In this document: in pieces, positions 8,836-16,278 of the stretch
Numbering within the stretch: the stretch's first letter is position 1
How the letters are laid out: the number at the start of each line of letters is the position of its first letter
From: Tenacibaculum lutimaris
GTDB lineage: Bacteria > Bacteroidota > Bacteroidia > Flavobacteriales > Flavobacteriaceae
Direction: 5' to 3'
Length of the DNA: 64,000 nucleotides
Assembly (NCBI RefSeq): GCF_003610735.1
Contig: NZ_RAQM01000008.1
Coordinates: forward strand, 248,001 to 312,000
Program-made: the position numbers and the translations under genes
The notes under the pieces: generated by a model
Seen by the model: only the letters and a program-made list of their open reading frames with translations
The model's database searches: none
What the model was told of the DNA's origin: nothing

Positions 8836-9261
8836 ATGATAGAAAGATTAAAAAAGATATTAGATTATTACAATTTATCGGCGTCAAGCTTTGCAGATAA
8901 AATTGATGTTCCAAGATCTAGCATTTCTCACCTACTATCAGGAAGAAATAAACCAAGTCTAGATTTTATTATAAAAGTTGAAACGGCTTTTGAAGAAGTT
9001 GATCTAAATTGGTTAGTATATGGTAAAGGTAGTTTTCCTCCAAATACACAAAACCAAGAGAAAGAGATAAAAATAGAAAAAAATGAGACTCCTTCTCTGT
9101 TCGCTGAAAATACAGTATTTGACCAAGAACCTGAAAAAAAACCAAATACGAAATTCTCAGAGAGTACTATAAAGCCAAAAGAATCGGCTGCTTTTAGAGA
9201 AATAAAGAATATTTTGGTTCTATATGATGATGGAACCTTTGAAGATTACAAAAAAAGATGA
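8836..9261 (+). CDS. XRE-family helix-turn-helix regulator
   Basis: A 141-aa protein with an HTH_3 domain at about residues 3-62: the SASSFADKIDVPRSSISHLLSGRNKPSLDF stretch contains both helices of the motif (SSFADKIDVPRSS, then ISHLLSGRNKPS). A charged, low-complexity linker follows (about 75-115), and the C-terminal segment FREIKNILVLYDDGTFEDY ends the protein; I recall similar tails in other small flavobacterial HTH proteins. There is no phage gene, toxin or metabolic partner beside it. Three dyads overlap its promoter and a C4-rich structured RNA follows its stop codon. Confidence 0.8.
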   Translation: MIERLKKILDYYNLSASSFADKIDVPRSSISHLLSGRNKPSLDFIIKVETAFEEVDLNWLVYGKGSFPPNTQNQEKEIKIEKNETPSLFAENTVFDQEPEKKPNTKFSESTIKPKESAAFREIKNILVLYDDGTFEDYKKR

Positions 9262-9284
9262 TACTATAAATGATTCCTTAAAAA

Positions 9285-9530
9285 AATCCCCAAAGAATTT
9301 AATGAATTGTAAAATTCAAATAACCCCTCAGTATTTGTAACCCCCAACAAATCGTTTGAATTTTGTGAATCATTAAAAACTAAACTCTCCCCTAAAACTT
9401 ATGTCCCCTTTAAGTTGTGAGTTTAGAAATTTGTCCCCCAGACAAACCCCTCGCTTGCACCCCTTAACAAGCAAACACAACCCCTTAAAATAGAAGAAGC
9501 CTGTATTATAAAAATAATACAGGCTTTTTT
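9285..9530 (+). ncRNA. Candidate structured RNA with nine CCCC runs in loops
   Basis: Nine runs of four or five C lie at 9288, 9324, 9341, 9389, 9405, 9435, 9447, 9460 and 9481, in otherwise AT-rich sequence. They sit in loops of nested hairpins. Module 1: AAAATTCAAA (9311-9320) pairs with TTTGAATTTT (9355-9364), enclosing hairpin ATTTGT/ACAAAT (9333-9352). Module 2: CTAAACTC (9380-9387) pairs with GAGTTTAG (9419-9426), enclosing AACTTA/TAAGTT (9396-9416). In both, one C run is in the 5' internal loop and one in the apical loop. Then come TTTGTC/GACAAA (9430-9446), GCTTG/CAAGC (9453-9472) and a strong terminator. There is no ORF. It could be an independent RNA or the 3' UTR of the XRE gene. 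Confidence 0.6.
9498..9530 (+). terminator. Intrinsic terminator of the XRE/C4-RNA unit
   Basis: Perfect 12-bp stem AGCCTGTATTAT / ATAATACAGGCT around AAAA, followed by T5. It also reads as a hairpin on the minus strand just after fabG. Confidence 0.88.
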
Positions 9531-9552
9531 GCTTTTATATGTAAGCTAATTT

Positions 9553-10299
9553 TTATGTTAACATTCCTCCATCAACTGATAATGTTTGACCAGTAATATA
9601 TGAACTCATATCTGATGCTAAGAAAACACATGCATTAGCAATATCTTGTGGAGTACCTCCTCTTTTTAAAGGAATTTCGTTTCTCCAACCTTCAACTACT
9701 TTTTCATCTAATTTTGCAGTCATCTCAGTTTCAATAAAACCTGGAGCAACTACATTACTACGAATATTACGAGAACCTAATTCTAACGCTACTGATTTTG
9801 AGAATCCTAAAATTCCTGCTTTTGAAGCTGCATAATTTGCTTGACCTGCATTTCCTTTTAATCCAACAACAGAACTCATATTAATAATTGATCCAGCACG
9901 TTGCTTCATCATTGGACGAATAACTGCTTTGGTTAAATTGAAAACAGATTTTAAATTTACTTCAATTACTTTATCAAAATCTTCTTCAGAAATACGCATT
10001 AACAAATTGTCTTTTGTAATACCTGCATTGTTTACTAATACATCAATAGTTCCGAATTCTTCTAATACGTTTTTTGCCAATTCTTGTGCTGCATCAAATT
10101 CGGCTGCATTTGATTGGTATCCTTTTGCTTTTACTCCTAATGCTTTCAACTCATTTTCTAAAGCAGTTGCTGCTTCAACAGAAGAGCTATAAGTAAATGC
10201 AACGTTACATCCTTGTTTTGCGAACTCTAAGGCAATTCCTCTACCAATTCCTCTGGTAGCACCTGTAACAATTGCAGTTTTATTTTCTAAAAGTTTCAT
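9553..10299 (-). CDS. fabG: 3-oxoacyl-[acyl-carrier-protein] reductase
   Basis: A 248-aa short-chain dehydrogenase that reduces 3-oxoacyl-ACP with NADPH in type II fatty acid synthesis. It shows the nucleotide-binding TGATRGIGRG (residues 13-22), NNAG (about 89-92), the catalytic Ser in NMSSVVG, and the YAASKAG active-site Tyr/Lys. The C-terminal IETEMTAKL and SYITGQTLSVDGGM are FabG hallmarks. It has its own promoter and a leader of roughly 115-120 nt; the adjacent sucD block ends in a terminator right before that promoter. Confidence 0.95.
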   Translation of the reverse strand: MKLLENKTAIVTGATRGIGRGIALEFAKQGCNVAFTYSSSVEAATALENELKALGVKAKGYQSNAAEFDAAQELAKNVLEEFGTIDVLVNNAGITKDNLLMRISEEDFDKVIEVNLKSVFNLTKAVIRPMMKQRAGSIINMSSVVGLKGNAGQANYAASKAGILGFSKSVALELGSRNIRSNVVAPGFIETEMTAKLDEKVVEGWRNEIPLKRGGTPQDIANACVFLASDMSSYITGQTLSVDGGMLT

Positions 10300-10420
10300 T
10301 TATTAGTTGTTTTAATCGCAGGGCGATAGCCAAGGGTTTTATTCCCCGAAGCTTGCCTCTAAATTCTTACATAATTTTTTTAATCCCCAGAATATTTGCA
10401 TCTGGGTAGTTTATTGGATT

Positions 10421-10428
10421 CAAATATA
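10421..10428 (-). promoter_or_regulatory. fabG promoter -7 box
   Basis: TATATTTG on the minus strand, a perfect consensus match. It implies a 5' leader of roughly 115-120 nt containing a CCAGA/TCTGG hairpin and two GGGG runs (minus strand at 10385-10388 and 10344-10347). Confidence 0.6.
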
Positions 10429-10430
10429 AA

Positions 10431-10461
10431 AATAAATTCCCGTTAAAAACGGGAATTTATT
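10431..10461 (-). terminator. Intrinsic terminator of sucD
   Basis: 13-bp stem AATAAATTCCCGT / ACGGGAATTTATT with a 5-nt loop. On the minus strand its T tract runs directly into the fabG -7 box. Confidence 0.85.
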
Positions 10462-10480
10462 CTAATATGTATGTAGTTTG

Positions 10481-11353
10481 TTATGCTAAAACTTTAGCTA
10501 CCATTTCTCCAATTTTAGCAGGAGACTCTACAACGTGTACTCCATTTTCTGCTAAAATTTTCATTTTTGCTTGAGCTGTATCATCAGCACCTCCAACGAT
10601 AGCACCTGCGTGTCCCATTGTTCTACCAGCTGGAGCAGTTTGACCTGCAATAAAACCAACTACTGGCTTACGGTTACCGTCAGCTTTAATCCAACGAGCA
10701 GCTTCAGCTTCTAAGTTACCTCCAATTTCACCAATCATTACGATTGCTTCAGTTTCATCGTCATTCATTAATAACTCAACAGCTTCTTTAGTAGTAGTTC
10801 CAATAATTGGATCTCCACCAATACCAATAGCTGTAGTAATTCCGTAACCTTGTTTTACAACTTGATCAGCAGCTTCATAAGTTAAAGTTCCTGATTTAGA
10901 AACAATACCTACTTTACCTTTTTTAAAGATAAATCCTGGCATAATTCCAACTTTAGCTTCTTCTGGAGTAATTACTCCTGGACAGTTAGGTCCTACTAAA
11001 GTACAATCTAATTGATCAATATAAGCTTTTACTTTTACCATATCAGCAGTAGGAATTCCTTCTGTAATACAAATGATTACTTTAATTCCTGCTTCAGCAG
11101 CTTCCATAATAGCATCAGCAGCAAATGCTGGTGGTACAAAAATAATAGAAGTATCTGCTCCTGCTTTTTGTACAGCCTCATCAACTGTATTAAAAACAGG
11201 CTTTCCTAAATGCTCTTGACCTCCTTTACCTGGTGTTACACCTCCAACTACGTTTGTTCCGTAATCGATCATTTGGCTAGCGTGGAAAGTTCCTTCGCTT
11301 CCTGTAAAACCTTGAACTATAATTTTTGAATCTTTATTTACTAAAACACTCAT
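10481..11353 (-). CDS. sucD: Succinyl-CoA synthetase alpha subunit (ADP-forming)
   Basis: The alpha subunit carries the CoA-binding Rossmann domain ([19 protein letters not shown]) and the phosphohistidine loop [13 protein letters not shown]. With SucB it makes ATP or GTP from succinyl-CoA in the TCA cycle. The frame is open from a TTG at 11386, giving an extra [11 protein letters not shown], but the ATG at 11353 gives the family N-terminus [10 protein letters not shown] and 290 aa, so it was chosen. The frame upstream nearly repeats MSVL-NK, probably by chance. sucC is not in the window. A promoter is at 11384-11391. Confidence 0.95.
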   Translation of the reverse strand: MSVLVNKDSKIIVQGFTGSEGTFHASQMIDYGTNVVGGVTPGKGGQEHLGKPVFNTVDEAVQKAGADTSIIFVPPAFAADAIMEAAEAGIKVIICITEGIPTADMVKVKAYIDQLDCTLVGPNCPGVITPEEAKVGIMPGFIFKKGKVGIVSKSGTLTYEAADQVVKQGYGITTAIGIGGDPIIGTTTKEAVELLMNDDETEAIVMIGEIGGNLEAEAARWIKADGNRKPVVGFIAGQTAPAGRTMGHAGAIVGGADDTAQAKMKILAENGVHVVESPAKIGEMVAKVLA

Positions 11354-11383
11354 TGGTTTGCTTTTTTTATTTTTTAAGACAGA

Positions 11384-11391
11384 CAAAAATA
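11384..11391 (-). promoter_or_regulatory. sucD promoter -7 box
   Basis: TATTTTTG on the minus strand, about 30 nt before the chosen ATG. It lies inside the open frame above that ATG, which supports the shorter start. Confidence 0.55.
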
Positions 11392-11396
11392 ACTTT

Positions 11397-11418
11397 TTAA
11401 TTGTGTTTTCACAATTAA
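11397..11418. promoter_or_regulatory. 22-bp palindrome upstream of sucD
   Basis: TTAATTGTG and CACAATTAA, 9-bp perfect arms, 4-nt TTTT spacer. It lies between the end of the lpxD-like gene and the sucD -7 box. On the minus strand no T run directly follows, so an operator is as likely as a terminator. Confidence 0.4.
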
Positions 11419-11425
11419 TTTTAAG

Positions 11426-12346
11426 TTACTTTTTTTCATTATTTGTTGCATTCTTTAAATAGATGACTTCTCTAAGAGTTTGACGGTATTCACGCTGTGG
11501 TGTTCCGAAGTATACTCCTTTTTTTAAGGATTTTGTAACTCCTGTTTGCGCCATTAAAACGGTACCTTTTTCAATAGTTAATCCACTAATAATACCTACT
11601 TGACCCCAAATTGTTACTTCATCTTCAATAACAGTACAACCAGCTATACCTGTTTGAGCTGCTATTAAACACTTTTTACCTATTACAGTATCGTGACCAA
11701 TATGAACTTGGTTATCAATTTTTGATCCTGCACCTATTAATGTATCTCCTGTTACTCCTCTATCAATTGTACACGAAGCTCCTAAATCTACATTATCTTC
11801 AAGTACTACTCTACCTCCTGAAATTAATTTATCAAATCCTTCTGGTCGATTTTTGTAGTAGAAAGCGTCTCCTCCTAAAACTGTATTGGCATGAATTGTA
11901 ACATTATCACCTATTACACAGTTGTTATTGATTGCTACATTGGCATGAATTAAACAATTTTTACCAATCGTTACATTTTCACCAATAAAAACATTTGGTT
12001 GTATAATTGTACCTTCGCCTATAATGGCTGATTCAGCAATACTACTTTTTGAAGCAATAAAAGGATTAAAATGCTTTGTTATTTTATTGAAATCTCTAAA
12101 AGGATCATCAGAGATTAATAATGATTTTCCTTCAGGACAATCTACTTTTTTATTAATTAAAATAGTAGTTGCTGCAGAATTTAATGCTTTATCGTAATAT
12201 TTAGGGTGATCTACAAAAACGATGTCTCCTTTTTCTACTACATGAATCTCATTAATTCCTGTAATAGGAAAATCGTTTTCTCCTACAAATTCTACATTTA
12301 ATAAAGTAGCTATTTGCTCTAAAGTTTGAGGCTGTTTGAATTTCAT
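11426..12346 (-). CDS. LpxD-like N-acyltransferase, second paralogue
   Basis: A 306-aa left-handed beta-helix protein with an LpxD-type N-terminal domain (about 1-95: LEQIATLLNVEFVGENDFPITGI, GDIVFVDHPKYYDKAL) followed by hexapeptide repeats (IIGEGTIIQPNVFIGENVTIG onward). The candidate catalytic His is in VHIGHDTVIG. It is shorter than the lpxD at 15173 and only partly similar. It lies in the same run of genes as efp and lpxA. It may acylate UDP-glucosamine in lipid A synthesis or a related sugar; the substrate is not evident from sequence. Confidence 0.75.
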   Translation of the reverse strand: MKFKQPQTLEQIATLLNVEFVGENDFPITGINEIHVVEKGDIVFVDHPKYYDKALNSAATTILINKKVDCPEGKSLLISDDPFRDFNKITKHFNPFIASKSSIAESAIIGEGTIIQPNVFIGENVTIGKNCLIHANVAINNNCVIGDNVTIHANTVLGGDAFYYKNRPEGFDKLISGGRVVLEDNVDLGASCTIDRGVTGDTLIGAGSKIDNQVHIGHDTVIGKKCLIAAQTGIAGCTVIEDEVTIWGQVGIISGLTIEKGTVLMAQTGVTKSLKKGVYFGTPQREYRQTLREVIYLKNATNNEKK

Positions 12347-12350
12347 CTTT

Positions 12351-12382
12351 AAAAAGAAATTCCCGCTAAAAGAGCGGGAATA
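12351..12382 (-). terminator. Hairpin after efp
   Basis: ATTCCCGCT / AGCGGGAAT with a 5-nt loop, followed on the minus strand by TTTCTTTTT. Confidence 0.75.
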
Positions 12383-12388
12383 TTAAAT

Positions 12389-12955
12389 TTATTCTTTTAT
12401 ACGCTCTGTATATGCGCCTTTCTCTGTATCGATTTTTATTTTGTCTCCTTCATTAATAAATAAAGGAACATTAATCCTAGCACCAGTTTCAACAGTTGCA
12501 GGTTTCGTAGCGTTTGTTGCTGTATTACCTTTAACACCTGGCTCTGTATGTGTTATTTCTAAAATAACATGTGATGGCATTTCTACAGATAATGGCATAT
12601 TATCTTCAGTATTAATTAAAACCGTAACAACTTCTCCTTCTTTCATTAAATCTGGAGCATCTAATACTGATTTTTGAAGTGTAATTTGATTATAATCTTC
12701 AGTATTCATAAAGTGATAAGTATCTCCTTCTGGATATAAGTACTGAAATTTATGAGTTTCAACACGAACGTCTTCAATTTTATGTCCTGCAGAAAATGTG
12801 TTGTCTAAAATTTTTCCAGTAGTAACACTTTTTAATTTTGTACGCACAAAAGCTGGACCTTTACCAGGTTTTACATGTAAAAACTCTATAACTTTGTAGA
12901 TATCGTGATTAAACTTTATACACAATCCTTTTTTAATATCTGATGTTGTTGCCAT
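12389..12955 (-). CDS. efp: Elongation factor P
   Basis: EF-P relieves ribosome stalling at polyproline. The 188-aa protein has the three-domain form: N-terminal KOW-like domain with the loop VKPGKGPAFVRTKLK that carries the functional Lys, then two OB folds. The family signature KIDTEKGAYTERIKE near the C-terminus is complete. The gene is between lpxA and the second lpxD paralogue in the same orientation, with a terminator after it. Confidence 0.96.
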   Translation of the reverse strand: MATTSDIKKGLCIKFNHDIYKVIEFLHVKPGKGPAFVRTKLKSVTTGKILDNTFSAGHKIEDVRVETHKFQYLYPEGDTYHFMNTEDYNQITLQKSVLDAPDLMKEGEVVTVLINTEDNMPLSVEMPSHVILEITHTEPGVKGNTATNATKPATVETGARINVPLFINEGDKIKIDTEKGAYTERIKE

Positions 12956-13001
12956 TTATTTTTGATCTTTATAATTGCTCTATCGAGTGCAATTTTTCTA
13001 A

Positions 13002-13787
13002 TTAATTTGCTTTAAAATATCCTTTCATTATTCCACGATGCGAATCTTTGATAAACTGAATGATTTCATCTCGCTCCGAAGTAGCTTCCATTTCAGCTTC
13101 AAGAATATCTATCGCTTGTGAATTATTGTAGTTTTTCTGGAATAAGATTCGATATACATCTTGAATTTCTCTAATCTTTTCGGTTGTAAAACCTCTTCTA
13201 CGTAATCCAACAGAATTAATACCCACATACGATAACGGCTCTCTAGCTGCTTTAACAAAAGGAGGTACATCTTTACGAACTAAAGATCCTCCAGTTACAA
13301 AAGCATGGTTTCCTACAGAGGCAAACTGATGTACAGCTACCATACCTGCTAAAACTACATTATCTCCAATTGTAACATGACCTGCTAAGGTAGAATTATT
13401 TGAAAAAATACAATTATCTCCCACTTTACAATCGTGAGCTATGTGGCAATATGCCATAATTAAGCAATTATCGCCAATAACTGTTTTCATTCTGTCTGAA
13501 GTACCTCTGTTAATGGTAACACACTCTCTAATAGTAACGTTATCCCCAATTTCTACAGTGGTTTCTTCATCATTAAATTTTAAATCCTGAGGAATTGCAG
13601 AGATTACTGCTCCTGGAAAAATTCGACAGTTTTTACCGATTCGCGCACCTTCCATAATTGTAACGTTAGAACCAATCCAGGTTCCTGAACCAATTTCTAC
13701 ATTTGCATGAATGGTTGTAAAAGGTTCAATAACTACATTACGAGCTATTTTTGCTTGAGGGTGTACGTACGCAAGTGGTTGATTCAT
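13002..13787 (-). CDS. lpxA: Acyl-ACP--UDP-N-acetylglucosamine O-acyltransferase
   Basis: LpxA performs the first step of lipid A synthesis. The 261-aa protein is mostly hexapeptide repeats of the left-handed beta-helix (about 1-190: VEIGSGTWIGSNVTI, MEGARIGKNCRIFPG), with the catalytic His in CHIAHDCKVG and the C-terminal helical domain (GLRRRGFTTEKIREIQDVYRIL). One base separates it from lpxC/fabZ, so the two are translated from one transcript. Confidence 0.95.
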   Translation of the reverse strand: MNQPLAYVHPQAKIARNVVIEPFTTIHANVEIGSGTWIGSNVTIMEGARIGKNCRIFPGAVISAIPQDLKFNDEETTVEIGDNVTIRECVTINRGTSDRMKTVIGDNCLIMAYCHIAHDCKVGDNCIFSNNSTLAGHVTIGDNVVLAGMVAVHQFASVGNHAFVTGGSLVRKDVPPFVKAAREPLSYVGINSVGLRRRGFTTEKIREIQDVYRILFQKNYNNSQAIDILEAEMEATSERDEIIQFIKDSHRGIMKGYFKAN

Positions 13788-13788
13788 A

Positions 13789-15180
13789 TTATTTTACTTT
13801 TGAAATTTGAGCCATTAATTCTGCTTCACAAACCAGCTTACCATTAGCATAAGCATATGCTTGCATATGAGCAATACCTCTTCTTATAGGTGTAATTAAC
13901 TCACTTTTAAATATTAATGTATCTCCTGGTAATACTTTTTGTTTAAACTTTACATTGTCCATTTTCATGAAATATGTCAAGTAATTTTCAGGATCTGGAA
14001 CCGTGTTTAATACTAAAACTCCTCCACATTGTGCCATTGCCTCTACTTGTAAAACTCCTGGCATTACAGGTGCTCCTGGAAAATGTCCTACAAAGAAATC
14101 TTCATTCATCGTAACATTTTTCATCCCTACAACGTGCTTATCAGACAACTCTATAATTCTATCAATTAATAAAAACGGTGGTCTATGAGGTAAAATATCC
14201 ATAATTTTATGAATATCCATTAATGGTGGCTGGTTTAGATCATAAGTAGGAACATTGTTTCTCTTTTCCTGCTTAATGATTTTAGCCAACTTTTTAGCAA
14301 ATGTAGTGTTTACTGAGTGCCCAGGTTTATTAGCAATTACTTTACCTCTAACACGAGTTCCTGTTAAGGCTAAGTCACCAATAACATCTAATAACTTATG
14401 ACGTGCAGCTTCATTAGCCCAATGTAGTGTTAAGTTATCTAATACCCCATTAGGTTTTACGGTAATATTTTCTTTATTAAAGGCTTTTTTAAGCTTTTGC
14501 ATTGTACTGTCTGACAATTCTTTATCAACATAAACAATAGCATTATTTAAATCACCTCCTTTAATTAAATCATTTTCTAGTAACATTTCAATTTCATGTA
14601 AAAAACTGAATGTTCTTGCTGCTGAAATTTCTTCTTTAAAATCAGAAATTTTATCTAAAGTAGCATTTTGAGTTCCTAAAATTTTAGTTCCAAAATCTAC
14701 CATTGTAGTAATTTGGTATTCATCAGCTGGCATTAAAATAATTTCGCTACCAGTTACTTCATCTTTATATGATATAATTTCTTTTACAACATATTCTTCT
14801 ACTTCTGCCTCTTGCTCTATTATTCCAGCTTCTTCTAAAGCTTCAATAAAAAACTTTGAAGAACCATCCATAATTGGTGGCTCTGAAGCGTTAACTTCAA
14901 TAAGTAAATTATCTATATCTAAACCTACTGCAGCTGCTAATACGTGTTCAGATGTTTGAATTTGAACTCCGTTTTTTTCAAGGTTAGTACCTCTTTGTGT
15001 ATTTGTTACGTACTCAGCTTTTGCTTCAATAACTGGCTCACCTTCTAAATCAACACGCTTAAAAGCAAATCCGTGATTTTCTGGTGCTGGTTTAAAAACC
15101 ATTGTAACTTCATTACCTGTGTGTAATCCTACGCCTGATAATGTTATTTCGTTTTGTATTGTTTTTTGTTTCTTACTCAT
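13789..15180 (-). CDS. lpxC/fabZ: Bifunctional UDP-3-O-acyl-N-acetylglucosamine deacetylase / 3-hydroxyacyl-ACP dehydratase
   Basis: A 463-aa natural fusion typical of Bacteroidota. LpxC (about 1-310) has TLSGVGLHTG, the zinc His in TSEHVLAAAVGL, and the HKLLDVIGDLALTG zinc/active-site region. FabZ (about 320-463) has ILPHRPPFLLIDRI and the catalytic His and Glu in GHFPGAPVMPGVLQVEAMAQ. The first half commits UDP-acyl-GlcNAc to lipid A; the second dehydrates 3-hydroxyacyl-ACP. Its start overlaps the end of lpxD by 8 bp. Confidence 0.96.
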   Translation of the reverse strand: MSKKQKTIQNEITLSGVGLHTGNEVTMVFKPAPENHGFAFKRVDLEGEPVIEAKAEYVTNTQRGTNLEKNGVQIQTSEHVLAAAVGLDIDNLLIEVNASEPPIMDGSSKFFIEALEEAGIIEQEAEVEEYVVKEIISYKDEVTGSEIILMPADEYQITTMVDFGTKILGTQNATLDKISDFKEEISAARTFSFLHEIEMLLENDLIKGGDLNNAIVYVDKELSDSTMQKLKKAFNKENITVKPNGVLDNLTLHWANEAARHKLLDVIGDLALTGTRVRGKVIANKPGHSVNTTFAKKLAKIIKQEKRNNVPTYDLNQPPLMDIHKIMDILPHRPPFLLIDRIIELSDKHVVGMKNVTMNEDFFVGHFPGAPVMPGVLQVEAMAQCGGVLVLNTVPDPENYLTYFMKMDNVKFKQKVLPGDTLIFKSELITPIRRGIAHMQAYAYANGKLVCEAELMAQISKVK

Positions 15181-16213
15181 TGTTTACTTTTTGAGCATTC
15201 AACTCTTTTTCTATTTTATGTATTGTAGATGCTAACTTTGGTAAGTTTTTAAAGTGTACATACGATTTACTATAGTCAGAATATCCGAAGGCAGGAGATC
15301 CCTGAACAACTTCGCCATCTTTTAAACTTTTTCCTATTCCTGCTTGTGCTTGGATTTTTACATTATCTCCAATTGTGATGTGTCCAACAATACCTACTTG
15401 ACCTCCAATCATACAATTTTCTCCTATTTTGGTAGATCCTGCAATTCCTGTTTGAGAAGCTATTACGGTATTTTTTCCTATTTCTACATTGTGAGCTATT
15501 TGAATATGGTTATCTAACTTTACTCCTTTACGGATAATCGTAGAACCTAAAGTAGCCCTATCAATAGTAGAATTTGAACCAACATCAACGTTGTCTTCTA
15601 TGATAACGTTTCCAATTTGTGGAATTGCTTTATACTCTCCATTTTCATCTGGTGCAAAACCAAAACCATCTGCGCCTATTACAGTTCCTGAGTGAATCTT
15701 ACAATTCTTTCCTATTATAGTTTCAGAATAAATCTTTACCCCAGCAAAAACAACCGTATTATCTCCAATAACTACATTATCACCAATATAAGAATTAGGA
15801 TAAATCTTCACGTTATTGCCTAGCACTACGTTTTCGCCTATATAAGCATAAGCTCCAATATATTCGTTGTCTCCAATGGTTACAGAATCCGCCATAAAGT
15901 GAGGATTTTCTCTTCCTACTTTATTATTTTTCACTTCATTATAAAACTCTAATAACTTTGAAAATGATTTATACGCATTTTCAACCTTAATCAAGGTAGT
16001 TTCTATTTCCTTTTCAGGAACAAAACTTTTATTAACAATAGCTACAGACGCTTTTGTTGAATATATATATGAATTATATTTCGGATTAGATAAAAAGGTT
16101 AATGACCCCAAGGCACCTTCTTCTATCTTGGAAAGTTTAGATACTTCAGCTTCTGGGTTTCCTACAATCTCACCCTCTAAAATATCGGCTATTTGTTTTG
16201 CTGTAAATTTCAT
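15173..16213 (-). CDS. lpxD: UDP-3-O-(3-hydroxyacyl)glucosamine N-acyltransferase
   Basis: LpxD adds the N-linked hydroxyacyl chain in lipid A synthesis. At 346 aa it has the uridine-binding N-terminal domain (MKFTAKQIADILEGEIVGN, LTFLSNPKYNSYIYST), hexapeptide repeats from about 110, and the catalytic His in IQIAHNVEIGKN. The frame is open from a TTG at 16222, but the ATG at 16213 gives the usual MKFTAKQ start. It is the upstream member of the lpxD-lpxC/fabZ-lpxA run. Confidence 0.95.
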   Translation of the reverse strand: MKFTAKQIADILEGEIVGNPEAEVSKLSKIEEGALGSLTFLSNPKYNSYIYSTKASVAIVNKSFVPEKEIETTLIKVENAYKSFSKLLEFYNEVKNNKVGRENPHFMADSVTIGDNEYIGAYAYIGENVVLGNNVKIYPNSYIGDNVVIGDNTVVFAGVKIYSETIIGKNCKIHSGTVIGADGFGFAPDENGEYKAIPQIGNVIIEDNVDVGSNSTIDRATLGSTIIRKGVKLDNHIQIAHNVEIGKNTVIASQTGIAGSTKIGENCMIGGQVGIVGHITIGDNVKIQAQAGIGKSLKDGEVVQGSPAFGYSDYSKSYVHFKNLPKLASTIHKIEKELNAQKVNNE

Positions 16214-16278
16214 TAAGTGCAAAAGTAATTATTTTTGTTCAATTACCTCTTCATTAGTATTTGTTTCTAATAATTAGT

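Noticed and set aside
9210..9216. TATTTTG as a promoter for the C4 RNA inside the XRE gene
   Set aside because: One base short of the TAnnTTTG spacing and within conserved coding sequence; not strong enough to list.
8836..9261. XRE protein as a prophage repressor or antitoxin
   Set aside because: No phage structural, integrase or toxin gene is adjacent; both neighbours are housekeeping genes.
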